Below are positions 10,359-22,013 of a stretch of DNA of 64,000 bases, in pieces. This stretch comes from Merluccius polli (Eukaryota; Chordata; Actinopteri; Gadiformes; Merlucciidae). A program made the translations under genes and the position numbers. The first letter of the stretch is position 1. Each line of letters starts with the position of its first letter. The stretch covers positions 2,501-66,500 of the forward strand of contig JAOPHQ010006358.1 of assembly GCA_030340625.1 (NCBI GenBank). The letters are read 5' to 3'. The notes under the pieces are model-generated. The model was given only the letters and a program-made list of their open reading frames with translations. It was not told the origin of the DNA and made no database searches.

Positions 10359-11575
10359 TATTAATAGAAAACCCATAAAACCTTTAAACCTACACTTTAT
10401 TGTCATTAGTGCGTATGGGGGTATTATTGAGACAATATTATGTGTGTGCGTATCTCAATCTGTGTGTGTGTAATAAGATTTGTGTGTATTCACATTTGTG
10501 TGTATTCACATTTGTGTGTTTGTGATAAGATTTGTGGTCTGTATTCACATTTGTGTGTGTGTAAAAAAATCAGTGTGTCTGTATTCACATTTGTGTGTTT
10601 GTGATAAGATTTGTGTGTCTGTATTCACATTTGTGTGTTTGTGATAAGATTTGTGTGTCTGTATTCACATTTGTGTATGTGTAAAAAAATGCGTACTGAG
10701 ATCTGTAAATGTCTGGGTATGGGTAAGATGGCTGCCGTTAATGAGACTGGCCATTTTTAGATAGAAAATATAAAATAAACTTCGAACAACTCATGGGTAA
10801 GTTAACGTTTGTTTTCCTCATAAACGCATTGTAAAGCCCATGAGTTGTTCGAAGTTTCCGACGACCGGCCAGTGTCATTAACGGCAGCCATCTTACCCAT
10901 GACGATGACACGCTTAACATCACTGGGTGCTACGCGCCGACTAGTGGTGTGTAGACTGTATTGCGTGAAGTTACAGACAAATCGTTTTTACACACGGATC
11001 GCATTTGCAGATCTGCACGGCAGAAGTGTGCCAAAATCCACGTGTAAAAAGACAATCAGAGCTCCCGCCTGAGTTATAACTGATGACAGACATTAACAGA
11101 TCTCAGTACGCATTTTTTTTACACACACACAAATGTGAATACAGACACACAAATCTTATCACAAACACACAAATGTGAATATAGACACAGATTTTTTTTA
11201 CACCCACACAAATGTGAATACAGACAGACAAATCTTATTACGCACACACAAATGTGAATACACACAAATCTTATTACACACACACAGATTGAGATACGCA
11301 CACACAAATAATATTGTCTCAATAATACCCCCATAAGTGCTCATTTGCGTAGTGCCATCTAGTGGTCAGATTTCATATTTCATTGAGTCCTCCCCAAATG
11401 CGTAGACTTGGCTGGCGTTGGAACAGATGGAGGAGTTCCACTCAAAGAAACATGACATAATCTGGGTCTTCTTCATCTAAATTAAAAAAATAGATTTTGT
11501 AGTTTAAAGTGACATAAATGTTGTTTGTGTTGTTGATATGTGGGAGAAACGGCTTTTAGTGCTCCACTCCGCCCG
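9892..11575. mobile_element. hAT-like element in TRIM copy 2 intron
   Basis: Same element and site as in copy 1: ATTGCCTA at 9884-9891 and 11576-11583. It is 1684 bp because a palindromic element (10413-11335) is nested inside. It also contains a TA microsatellite (about 10303-10356). Confidence 0.8.
10413..11335. mobile_element. Long-inverted-repeat (foldback-like) DNA element
   Basis: The left arm begins TATGGGGGTATTATTGAGAC and the right end is its reverse complement. Similarity continues inward through blocks with TTTGTGTGTATTCACA to about 10717 on the left and 11086 on the right. A second inverted repeat lies inside: GGGTAAGATGGCTGCC and AACTTCGAACAACTCATGGG near 10725-10800 recur inverted at 10839-10900. 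Likely target duplication AGTGC (10408-10412, 11336-11340). Absent from the other introns. No transposase. Confidence 0.75.
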
Positions 11576-11613
11576 ATTGCCTAACACATAAACCTTGTCC
11601 TCTGTGTCTAGGA

Positions 11614-13423
11614 ATGGCCTCTGCTGTCACTTCCTGGTCTGAGGAGAACTTTTCCTGCTCCATCTGTCTGGATGTGTTCAACAGCCCAGTTTTCACACCT
11701 TGTGGACACAACTTCTGCAGAGCCTGTATTACAACGTTCTGGGATGACAAAGTCCGGTACAAATGTCCCGTTTGCAACGAGCTTTTCCACACAAGGCCTG
11801 ATCTACGAGTCAATACCCTTTTATCAGAGATGGTGGATCAGTTTAGACGGTCCGCACGAGTCAAAGAGCTGCCTTGTGTTGAACCAGGAGAAGTTCCCTG
11901 TGACGTTTGTACTGGGACCCAGCTGAAGGCTGTGAAGTCCTGCCTAGTGTGTCTTATCTCTTACTGCCACACCCACCTGGAGCCACATCAGAGAATCGCA
12001 GGCCTGAAGAAACATCGGCTGGTCGAGCCTATGGACCGTCTGGAAGACAGGATGTGTAAGAAACACGACCGACTCCTGGAGCTCTTCTGCCAGACTGACC
12101 AGGTGTGTTTGTGTCTCCTCTGCACAGTGACGGACCACAAGTCCCATCCTGTTGTACCTCTACAGGAGGAATATGAAATGAAGACCGCCCAGCTGGGGAA
12201 CATAGAGTCTGAAGTTCAGCAGATGATCCAGGAGAGACAACAAAAGATTAAGAAGATCAAAGACACAGTAGAGCACAGCAAAGCAGACGCAGACAGAGAG
12301 ATAGCCGACGGTGAGCAGGTCCTCACTGTGCTAATAAGCTACATTGAAAAGGAGCGGGATGATTTCAACCAAATGGTTAAAGAGAAACTGAAAGCCACAG
12401 AGAAACAAGCTGAAGGCCTCATCCAAGAGCTGGAGAAGGAAATTGAAGATCTGACCAACAGACGCACAGAGGTGAAGCAGCTCTCACACACTGAAGACCA
12501 CCTCGACTTCCTCCAGAGCTTCAGATCCATGAAGGATCCTCCACCCACCAGGGACTGGACCACGGTGGAGGTCTGTCCTCCATCATATGTAGGGACCTTG
12601 AGGAGATCCCTGGATCAGCTGGAGGAGACACTGAACATGGAGATAAAGAAGCGGTGTGGTGCTGAACTGAGGGTCCAGCAGTATGCAGGGCTGGACTGGA
12701 AACAAAATTTGGAAGACATTTTGTCCTGGACTGGCCCACCACAGGAACGACCGACGGGGATGGGGGGATACGCATTTGCCGACGTGGGGGGTGCGCGATT
12801 GTCGACAAGGGGGGGGATGTGGGAGCGCGATTGTCGACGGGGGGGGTGGGGGCGGGGTGGAGTTCACGATTATCGAGGGGGGACGGCGATTGTCAATAGG
12901 GGAGTGCCTGATCGTAAACAAAAAACACGCCCGACGGGGACCGGCCCAAGTAAATTATGGAGTTACTCATCAGAGTCTCCCAAACAACCCTAAGAGATTT
13001 ACATTAGCATGTGTTGTTACGAGGCAGAGCATCTCCTCAGGGAGATTTTACTTTGAGGTGCAGGTTAAAGACCTGACTGGGTGATGGTTAGGAGTGGCCA
13101 GAGTGTCCATCAACAGGAAAGGATTGAACATATGCACCCCTGGGGAAGGCTGCTGGGTTATTGAATTCAACAATGATAAGTTGGTATTTAAAGGAAAAGC
13201 TATTGCCAGTCTCCCAATGAGAGCTAAGCTCCAGAAGGTGGGGGTGTTTGTTGATTATGATGAGGGTCTGGTCTCCTTCTATGATGCGGGAGCCAGGGTT
13301 CATATCTACTCTGCTACTGGCTGCACCTTTGGTGAGCCTCTCTATCCAATCCTCAGTCCAGGTACACATGGTGGCAAAGACTCCGCCCTCCTGATCATCT
13401 CACATGTCAATCAAACAGACTAG
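11614..13423 (+). pseudogene. TRIM E3 ligase pseudogene, copy 2
   Basis: The reading frame is normal from the ATG through RING, both B-boxes and the coiled coil (about residues 1-355). About 80 bp of PRY is then missing and replaced by about 275 bp of foreign G-rich DNA (12685-12957). The open frame runs through the insert to 12993 with no SPRY, 459 codons in all. Beyond the insert the PRY-SPRY sequence resumes in another frame and hits TGA at 13082-13084, where intact copies have the Trp-Trp pair. The remaining SPRY is open to the usual stop at 13423. A transcript could still give a RING/B-box/coiled-coil protein with an unrelated tail, but loss of the recognition domain makes a pseudogene the simplest reading. 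Confidence 0.88.
12685..12957. mobile_element. G-rich insertion that breaks TRIM copy 2
   Basis: Starts CAGGGCTGGACTGG, which resembles a hAT terminus, and includes CTGGACTGGCCCACC. It then has four diverged repeats of CGATTGTCGAC followed by runs of seven or more G. The right end is GGACCGGCCCAAG, after which the TRIM sequence resumes. No clean target duplication is visible because host sequence was lost. A related GCGCGATTGTTGACGGGGGG lies at about 16412-16432. Confidence 0.55.
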
Positions 13424-13830
13424 GGGCTTTGTTTGCTAATTAAATAAACAAACAACCAAAACAACTCATGTTGTATCCTGAAGGACAATCTCTGCTGTAT
13501 GTATAAATGTACTATACTACACATGTGACATCTGAGAGAACTGCATTTATATCGTTTTCTGATATTTACCAAAGATAAATTGATTAAGAAAATAACCCTG
13601 CCTATTATAAAATAGATGATTGGATAAAATATATTACATTATTCAATGTCTGTTTTCTCCTGAATGTTTCTTTTAAGTTTGATGATATAAAAATATCAAC
13701 AGTTGCAGTCATATAAAACATGAAATATTATTTGTAATTTGTAATAGATATTTCTGAATCATAAATGACAACACAATATTATGTTTCTACATTTGTCCGA
13801 TTTCAATAAACATTTACAAAACATAGAATG

Positions 13831-13892
13831 GGGACATTCTCAGTACAATATGTATTCAGTAGAATAGGTGCATTCTCAGTGGAATGTGTATT
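13831..13892. repeat. 36-bp minisatellite A, array 2 (contracted)
   Basis: Only about one and a half units between the copy 2 3' flank and its spacer. It is the shortest array of the family. Confidence 0.9.
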
Positions 13893-14349
13893 TTTTTTTA
13901 GTTACCACAATAGTAAGAGTGCTTTATAATAAGAAATTAGATGTAAAGAAAAGAAAGTAAACTAAATAAATTAAATCCAGCAATCAACAATAGCACTTAA
14001 CATTTGCTGGTAAATTTGGCAAGTAAGTAAGGCTACTGACTGATTAAAGTTTAAGCCACAAAACAAAATGACAGAAATGAACTAAAGAGCATTATACTTT
14101 AACTTATGGAAATTATATTTTCATAACAAACAAGTTCAGAGTTCACAATGTAATTCTGCATACAAGTATTCACCAATAGTCCCCTCCCAGAAAAATGGTA
14201 GGCTACATTCCCCCGTGAACACCCCTACAAATGCGCATGTCTCATCTGATGCACTGATTAATGTACCAAGAAAGACATACAAATAAAGGATCTGTGTCGT
14301 TATTATATGATGAGTGAGCAATGAACATAGAGAGGTAGTGCTTTCCCAG

Positions 14350-14544
14350 AAAACAGCCTTAACACAGTATGATACATGTATAGAAAACAGCCTTAACACA
14401 GTATGATACATGTCTAGAAAACAGCCTTAACGCAGTATGATACATGTCTAGAAAACAGCCTTAACGAAGTATGATACATGTCTATAAAACAGCCTTAACA
14501 CAATATGATACATGTCTAGAAAACAGCCTTAACACAGTATGATA
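14350..14544. repeat. 34-bp minisatellite B, array 2
   Basis: About 5.7 units of the AAAACAGCCTTAACACAG repeat, ending at the junction ATGATAGCAACACAC that is shared by most arrays. Confidence 0.95.
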
Positions 14545-15693
14545 GCAACACACTTTGAACTCCATAAAGAGGAGATCACACATCAACACATTTGAAGAAA
14601 CCTACACAGTGCATGGATGCACTCAAAGTCAGAGTCAGTGAAGTGTTTGTCTTTGGGGTGTGGAGCCACGTGTGAGGAGAGGAGAGGGGAGGAGAGGAGA
14701 GGGGAGGAGAGTGGAGGAGACGAGAGGGGAGGAGAGGAGAGGGAGCAGAGGGTGCAGAGGAGAGGAGAGGGAGGAGACGAGAGGACGTTATTTTCCTGGA
14801 AACGAAAGTTAAGGTTTTACAGAAACAAAAGCCACTCGACGTGGAGGCAGTTCTCTCTTTCATTGGGGTGTGGAGCCACCTGTGAGGGGAGGAGAGGAGA
14901 GGGGAGGAGAGTAGAGGGAGGAGACGAAAGGAGAGGGATGAGGGGAGAGGGGAGGGGAGGAGAGGGAGGAGACGAGAGGATGTCATGTTCAGGAAACGAA
15001 AGTTAAGGTTCACAGAAACGAGGAGCCATGTGTGAGGGGAGGAGACGAGACGAGAGGAGAGGGAGGAGAGAAGAGGACGTCGTGTTCAGGAAACGAAAGT
15101 TAAGGTTCACAGAAACCAAAGCCACTCGACGTGGAGGCAGTTCTCTCTTTCTGGAGACAAAGAAAACGCATTTTAACAAGTAGACTGACAGACTAATAAT
15201 AACTAATAATAACAGTTACAGTCGCAAATCACCACTCATCACCTATCATCTCTGTGTTTTCTCTTGAATAGCGACACACTTTGAACTTCATAAAGAAGAG
15301 GAGATCACACATCAATGCATTTAAAGTAACCTACACAGTGCATGGATGGACTCAAAGTTATTGTCAGTGAAGTGTTTGTCTTTGGGGTGTGGAGCCACGT
15401 GTGGGGGGAGGAGAGGAGAGGGGAGGAGAGGGAGGAGACGAGAGGACGTCACGTTCAGGAAACGAAAGTTAAGGTTCACAGAAACGAGGAGCCATGTGTG
15501 AGGGGAGGAGACGAGACGAGAGGAGAGGGAGGAGAGAAGAGGAGAGGGAGGAGAGAAGAGGACGTCGTGTTCAGGAAACGAAAGTTAAGGTTCACAGAAA
15601 CCAAAGCCACTCGACGTGGAGGCAGTTCTCTCTTTCTGGAGACAAAGAAAACGCATTTTAACAAGTAGACTGAGAGACAGAAACTACAACAAG
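14545..15693 (+). promoter_or_regulatory. TRIM copy 3 leader, duplicated, with non-coding exon 1
   Basis: Contains two consecutive leader modules. Purine-rich GGAGAGGGGAGG tracts recur at about 14675-14785, 14888-14985, 15035-15075, 15400-15445 and 15505-15560. The GGAAACGAAAGTTAAGG motif occurs at about 14798, 14992, 15089, 15458 and 15574. The first module carries an exon-like sequence (about 15125-15195) that lacks the donor and runs into TAATAATAAC. The second ends at 15693 before GTGAGT. The acceptor ends at 17323. Confidence 0.6.
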
Positions 15694-15774
15694 GTGAGTA
15701 AAACGGCTCCACTATGAGATAAAGTTAAAACCTCTCTTCCTGTCATGGGATGTGAAAAATAATGGCATTGCCTA

Positions 15775-16911
15775 CAGGCCAGGCGGAGTGGCCGTCAGGA
15801 CGACCGGGAGTTTTCCCGGTCGGCCGGTGTCGTGCCAAAAAGTGATTGTCTGACAAAAATTGATGGAAGAACAAACGTTGATGAAATGCATTTTAAGATG
15901 TGACTTAATACAATGGTTTTTAACAGAATACTTTTTAACATGTGATCCTATAGTGGTTTTAACTGGGATTTAACGTTACTGCTTTTACAATGAATTCAAT
16001 ACAATATATTCTTAACTTGTTTTTTTAACAAACATCATCCTTTTTTAAATATATTTATGAAATAGAAAAGAGAAAAATACTAAATGCAAGGCGCAACATC
16101 AAATAAATAATTAAACTGTGTCAAATTTAACAGGCCACGTTGTCCCCTTGTTAAACATGGCGGACAAAATGAACCCGAAACGCAAACGTCTTGACACATT
16201 AAACGCACATAATGCAACAATGATTACCTGCAATGAGTGGTAGACACACACACAGAAAACATGTGGTTCAGCACCTCCACCGGATTTTACGTCTACAGGG
16301 GGAAATAACATTGACTTCAGTGTAAAATAATAACACTACTAACGTGAGCAACAACCAATGCAAAACTAAAATGCACCTAAAATGGCGGGGGGTGCTACCG
16401 GAGGTATATAGTTGCGCGATTGTTGACGGGGGGGGCAATAGATTAACGGCAATAACTTTTTTATCGCCGATAAGAGTCTCACGTTATCGCAGCGCGGTAA
16501 CGCCGATAACGGCCCATCACTAATTATTACTTTTAGACATTTTTATTTTCGAATAATTGATTGACATGTTAATGTTTAATTGTTCATGTGCAATTTTACA
16601 AAGCATTGAAAATTTAAATGACCACTCAAAAGGGCACTTTGGTCCTTCAGAGGGAAAAGGGCAGGGGCTCGGGCACCCATAGCCCCCCCCTCTGCACGTG
16701 CCTGTTGCAGAGCAACATCAGACCGTGGCTTACCCCAAGCAGAGAACTGAAAGACTGCCAAGAGTATCCGAGTTGCGGTCATATATATAGACTTTTAGGT
16801 ACCAGTAGATGGCGCAACTGAACCTCTCATTGCAGGGCAAAGCAATATACAGGCTATATACATATTTCAGCAGGAATTTCAATAAAATAATCAAAGTATT
16901 TCTTATACCCG

Positions 16912-16965
<54 letters not shown>

Positions 16966-17287
16966 GTAGTTGTATCATTTTATTTTGATGTTATATTTCA
17001 GCATCTGTTTATTAATAGAAAACCCATAAAAGCTTTAAACCTACACTTTATTGTCAATAGTGCTCATTTGCGTAGTGCCATCTAGTGGTCAGATTTCATA
17101 TTTCATTGAGTCCTCCCCAAATGCGTAGACTTGGCTGGCGATGGAGGAAGAGTTCAAAGAAACATGACATAATCTGGGTCTTCTTCATCTAAATAAAAAA
17201 AATAGCTTTTGTAGTTTAAAGTGACATAAATGTTGTTTGTGTTGTTGATATGTGGGAGAAACAGATTTTAGTGCTCCACTCCGCCCG
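15775..17287. mobile_element. hAT-like element in TRIM copy 3 intron
   Basis: Flanked by ATTGCCTA at 15767-15774 and 17288-17295; 1513 bp. The middle is replaced by unrelated DNA (about 15887-16915), and a TA microsatellite lies at about 16913-16961. Confidence 0.8.
16395..16533 (-). mobile_element. hAT-type terminal fragment inside copy 3 intron
   Basis: On the minus strand it begins TTAGTGATGGGCCGTTATCGG and continues with GATAACGTGAGACTC and CGATAAAAAAG. This pattern is familiar from fish hAT-type repeats ending in TAGNGATGGGC. Only one end is recognised, and no duplication was found. Confidence 0.45.
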
Positions 17288-17325
17288 ATTGCCTAACACA
17301 TAAACCTTGTCGTCTGTGTCTAGGA

Positions 17326-18933
17326 ATGGCCTCTGCTATCACTTCCTGGTCTGAGGAGAACTTTTCCTGCGCCATCTGTCTGGATGTGTTCAACAGCCCA
17401 GTTAACACACCTTGTGGACACAACTTCTGCAGAGCCTGTATTACAAAGTTGTGGGATGACCAAGTCCAGTGCAAATGTCCTGTTTGCAACGAGCTTTTCC
17501 ACACAAGGCCTGATCTACGAGTCAATACCCTCTTATCAGAGATGGTGGATCAGTTTAGACGGTCCGTACGAGTCAAAGAGCAGCCTTGTGTTGAACCAGG
17601 AGAAGTTCCCTGTGACGTCTGTACTGGGACCCAGCTGAAGGCCGTGAAGTCCTGCCTAGTGTGTCTTATCTCTTATTGCCACACCCACCTGGAGCCACAT
17701 CAGAGAATCGCAGGCCTGAAGAAACATCGGCTGGTCGAGCCTATGGACCGTCTGGAAGACAGGATGTGTAAGAAACATGACCGACTCCTGGAGCTCTTCT
17801 GCCAGACTGACCAGGTGTGTTTGTGTCTGCTCTGCACAGTGACGGACCACAAGTCCCATCCTGTTGTACCTCTACAGGAGGAATATGAAATGAAGACGGT
17901 CCAGCTGGGGAACATAGAGTCTGAAGTTCAGCAGATGATCCAGGAGAGACAACAAAAGATTAAGAAGATCAAAGACACAGTAGAGCACAGCAAAGCAGAC
18001 GCAGACAGAGAGATAGCCGACGGTGAGCAGGTCCTCAATGCGCTAATAAGCTACATTGAAAAGGAGAGGGATGATTTCAACCAAACAGTTAAAGAGAAAC
18101 TGAAATCCACAGAGAAACAAGCTGAAGGCCTCATCAAAGAGCTGGAGCAGGAAATAGAAGATCTGACCAACAGAAGCTCAGAGGTGAAGCAGCTCACACA
18201 CACTGAAGACCACCTCGACTTCCTCCAGAGCTTCAGATCCATGAAGGATCCACCGACCAGGGACTGGACCACGGTGGAGGTCTGTCCTCCATCATACGTA
18301 GGGACCTTGAGGAGATCCCTGGATCAGCTGGAGGAGACACTGAACATGGAGATGAAGAAACTGCATGGTGCTGAACTGAGGGTCCAGCAGTATGAAGTAG
18401 ATGTGACTCTGGATCCTGATACAGCTCCTCTCCAGCTCACCCTGTCTGAGGATGGGAAACAAGTATATTACGGAGCCTCTCATCGGAGACTCCCAAACAA
18501 CCCTAAGAGATTTACATTATTATGTGTTGTTACGAGGCAGAGCATCTCCTCAGGGAGATTTTACTTTGAGGTGCAGGTTAAAGACCTGACTGGATGGTGG
18601 TTAGGAGTGGCCAGAGATTCCATCAACAGGAAAATTGGTAACATATGCACCCCTGGGGAAGGCTGCTGGGCTATTGAATTCAACAATGATAAGTTGGTAT
18701 TTAAAGGTGAACCTACTGTCAGCCTCCCAATGAGAGCTAAGCTCCAGAAGGTGGGGGTGTTTGTTGATTATGATGAGGGTCTGGTCTCCTTCTATGATGT
18801 AGGAGCCAGTGTTCATATCTACTCTGCTACTGGCTGCACCTTTGGTGAGCCTCTCTATCCAATCCTCAGTCCAGGTACACATGGTGGCGGATACAACCCC
18901 ATGATCATCTCACCTGTCAATCAAACAGACTAG
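17326..18933 (+). CDS. TRIM E3 ubiquitin ligase, bloodthirsty/TRIM39-like, copy 3
   Basis: 535 codons, one exon, intact. The RING, first zinc motif, B-box 2, coiled coil and PRY-SPRY lie as in copy 1, with all zinc ligands present. B-box 2 carries one extra residue (TVTDH instead of MKDH), as in copies 2, 6 and 7; the ligand spacing still fits the B-box pattern. Residues 73-80 are of the MVDQFRRS type shared with copies 1 and 2. The first PRY loop reads YYGASHRR, close to copy 1, and the SPRY has RDSINRK where the others have RESINRK. Probably a functional E3 ligase with a target preference near that of copy 1; this is inference from loop similarity. Confidence 0.93.
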   Translation: MASAITSWSEENFSCAICLDVFNSPVNTPCGHNFCRACITKLWDDQVQCKCPVCNELFHTRPDLRVNTLLSEMVDQFRRSVRVKEQPCVEPGEVPCDVCTGTQLKAVKSCLVCLISYCHTHLEPHQRIAGLKKHRLVEPMDRLEDRMCKKHDRLLELFCQTDQVCLCLLCTVTDHKSHPVVPLQEEYEMKTVQLGNIESEVQQMIQERQQKIKKIKDTVEHSKADADREIADGEQVLNALISYIEKERDDFNQTVKEKLKSTEKQAEGLIKELEQEIEDLTNRSSEVKQLTHTEDHLDFLQSFRSMKDPPTRDWTTVEVCPPSYVGTLRRSLDQLEETLNMEMKKLHGAELRVQQYEVDVTLDPDTAPLQLTLSEDGKQVYYGASHRRLPNNPKRFTLLCVVTRQSISSGRFYFEVQVKDLTGWWLGVARDSINRKIGNICTPGEGCWAIEFNNDKLVFKGEPTVSLPMRAKLQKVGVFVDYDEGLVSFYDVGASVHIYSATGCTFGEPLYPILSPGTHGGGYNPMIISPVNQTD

Positions 18934-19334
18934 GGGCTTTGTTTGCTCATCAAATACACAAACAACCAAAACAACACATGTTGTATCATGAAGGACAATC
19001 TCTGCTGTATGTATAAATGTACTATACTACACATGTGACATCTGAGAGAACTGCCTTTATATCGTTTGCTGACATTTACCAAGGATAAATTGATTAAGAA
19101 AATAACCCTGCCTATTATAAAATAGATGATTAGATAACATATACTACGTTGTTCAATGTCTGTTTTCTCCTGAATGTTTCTTTTAAGTTTGATGATTTAA
19201 AAATGTCAACAGTTGCAGTCATAGAACATGAAATATTATTTGTAATTTGTAATAGATATTTCTGAATCATAAATGACAACACAGTATAATGTTTGTACAT
19301 TTGTCCGATTTCAATAAACATTTACAAAAAATAG

Positions 19335-19650
19335 AATAGGTACATTCTCAGTACAATATGTATTCAGTGTAATAGGTACATTCTCATTACAATATGTATT
19401 CAGTAGAATAGGTACATTCTCAGTACAATATGTATTCAGTAGAATAGGTACATTCTCAGTACAATATGTATTCAGTGTAATAGGTACATTCTCAGTACAA
19501 TATGTATTCAGTAGAATAGGTACATTCTCAGTACAATATGTATTCAGTAGAATAGGTACATTCTCAGTACAATATGTATTCAGTAGAATAGGTACATTCT
19601 CAGTACAAAATGTATTCAGTGGAATAGGTACAATCTCAGTGGAATATGTA
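19335..19650. repeat. 36-bp minisatellite A, array 3
   Basis: About 8.7 units mixing CAGTGTAATAG and CAGTAGAATAG variants, ending in the conserved diverged unit before TTTTTTTAGTTACC. Confidence 0.97.
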
Positions 19651-20194
19651 TTTTTTTAGTTACCACAATAGTAAGAGTGTTTTTGAATAAGAAATTAGAT
19701 GTAAAAAAAGAAACTAAACTAAATAAATTAAATCCAGCAATCAAAAATAGCACTTAACATTTGCTGGTAAATTTGGCAAGTAAGTAAGGCTACTGACTGA
19801 TTAACGTTTAAACCACAAAATAAAATGACAGAAATGAACTAAAGAGCATTATACTTTAACTTATGGAAACTATATTTTCATAACAAACAAGTTCAGAGTT
19901 CACAATGTAATTCTGCATACAGGTATTCACCAATAGTCCCCTCCAAGAAAAATGGTACATTCCCCCGTGAACACCCCTGCAAATGCGCAATGGTAGCGCC
20001 CAGCCCTCCCTCACGGTGAGGAATAATAAGGAAGTACCGCGAACAGTTTGTGTTTCACCTGAACATGTCTCATCTGATGCACCGATTAATGTACCAAGAA
20101 AGACATACAAATAAAGGATCAGGAATTTGAACTGACAATGTGTCGTTATTATATGATGAGTGAGCAATGAACATAGAGAGGTAGTGCTTTCCCA

Positions 20195-20694
20195 GAAAAC
20201 AGCCTTAGCACAGTGTGATACATGTCTAGAAAACAGCCTTAACACAGTATGATACATGTCTAGAAAACAGCCTTAACACAGTATGATACATGTCTAGAAA
20301 ACAGCCTTAGCACAGTATGATACATGTCTAGAAAACAGCCTTAAGACAGTATGATACATGTCTAGAAAACAGCCTTAACACAGTATGACACATGTCTAGA
20401 AAACAGCCTTAACACAGTATGATACATGTCTAGAAAACAGCCTTAAGACAGTATGACACATGTCTAGAAAACAGCCTTAACACAGTATGATACATGTCTA
20501 GAAAACAGCCTTAACACAGTATGATGCATGTCTAGAAAACAGTCTTAACACAGTATGATACATGTCTAGAAAACAGCCTTAACACAGTATGATACATGTC
20601 TAGAAAACAGCCTTAACACAGTATGATACATGTCTAGAAAACAGCCTTAACACAGTATGATACATGTCTAGAAAACAGCCTTAACACAGTATGA
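20195..20694. repeat. 34-bp minisatellite B, array 3
   Basis: About 14.7 units. Variants TTAAGACAG and TATGACACATG alternate with the consensus, a pattern also seen in arrays 5 and 6. Confidence 0.97.
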
Positions 20695-21149
20695 TAGCAA
20701 CACACTTTGAACTCCATAAAGAAGAGGAGATCACACATCAATGCATTTGAAGAAACCTACAGTGCATGGATGCACTCAAAGTCAGAGTCAGTGAAGTGTT
20801 TGTCTTTGGGGTGTGGAGCCATGTGTGAGGAGAGGGGAGGAGAGGGGAGGGGAGGAGAGGGAGGAGATGAGAGAAGAGGGAGGAGACGAGAAGACGTCAT
20901 GTTCAGGAAACGAAAGTTAAGGTTCACAGAAAGGAGGAGCCATGTGTGAGGGGAGGAGAGGGAGGAGAAGAGAGGAGAGGGAGGAAAGGGATGAGAGAAG
21001 AGGAGAGGGAGGAGAGGACGTTGTGTTCAGGAAACGAAAGTTAAGGTTCACAGAAACCAAAGCCACTCGACGTGGAGGCAGTTCTCTCTTTCTGGAGACA
21101 AACAAAACGCATTTTAACAAGTAGACTGACGGACAGAAACTACAACAAG
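20695..21149 (+). promoter_or_regulatory. TRIM copy 4 leader and non-coding exon 1
   Basis: Two purine-rich tracts (about 20828-20892 and 20948-21018), each followed by GGAAACGAAAGTTAAGG (about 20906 and 21030). The exon ends at 21149 before GTGAGT and the acceptor ends at 22011. Confidence 0.6.
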
Positions 21150-21230
21150 GTGAGTAAAACGGCTCCACTATGAGATTATGTTAAAACCTCTCTTCCTGTC
21201 ATGGGATTAGAAAAATAATGGCATTGCCTA

Positions 21231-21975
21231 CAGGCCAGGCGGAGTGCCGGTGTCGTGCCAAAAAGTGATTGTCTGCCAAAAATTGGTTGAAGAACAAACG
21301 TTAAACTTTCGAAGACACGTGCCTTTGCTATAATTACATTATAATACAGTTGTGTGTATCTGCATATTACGGCCGTTTAATCCAGAGAAAAGCAGACGCT
21401 TTTGCGCTACCGCTCAACGGGCTGCTGTGCGCGCTCCCGCGGCCAGAAATCAGATTCTGGCAGACAATCACTTTTTGGCACGACACCTGTTGTCCTGCGA
21501 AGACAGGTGGACCGGCCCACATTTAATGTGAGCGGCCGTGAGACGTGTGCAAGCCGGCCCTACACAGTGTTCATTATTATTATTCCACTTCAAGGCTCTT
21601 CCCTCCGCTCAAATCTCCCAAACTATAATATATGTATATGTATATATATATATGAAATAAAAAATAGTAGTTTGATGTTATATTTCAGCATCTATTTATT
21701 AATAGAAAACCCATAAAAGCTTTAAACCTACACTTTATTGTCAATAGTGCGCATTTGCGTAGTGCCATCTAGTGGTGAGATTTCATATTTCATTGAGTCC
21801 TCCCCAAATGCGTAGACTTGGCTGGCGATGGAGGAAGAGTTCAAAGAAACATGACATAATCTGGGTCTTCTTCATCTAAATAAAATAAAATAGATTTTGC
21901 AGTTTAAAGTGACATAAATGTTGTTTGTGTTGTTGATATGTGGGAGAAATGGCTTTTAGTGCCCCACTCCGCCCG
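21231..21975. mobile_element. hAT-like element in TRIM copy 4 intron
   Basis: ATTGCCTA at 21223-21230 and 21976-21983; 745 bp, the shortest of the five copies. Part of the left end (GGCCGTCAGGACG) is deleted. Confidence 0.8.
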
Positions 21976-22013
21976 ATTGCCTAACACATAAACCTTGTCG
22001 TCTGTGTCTAGGA

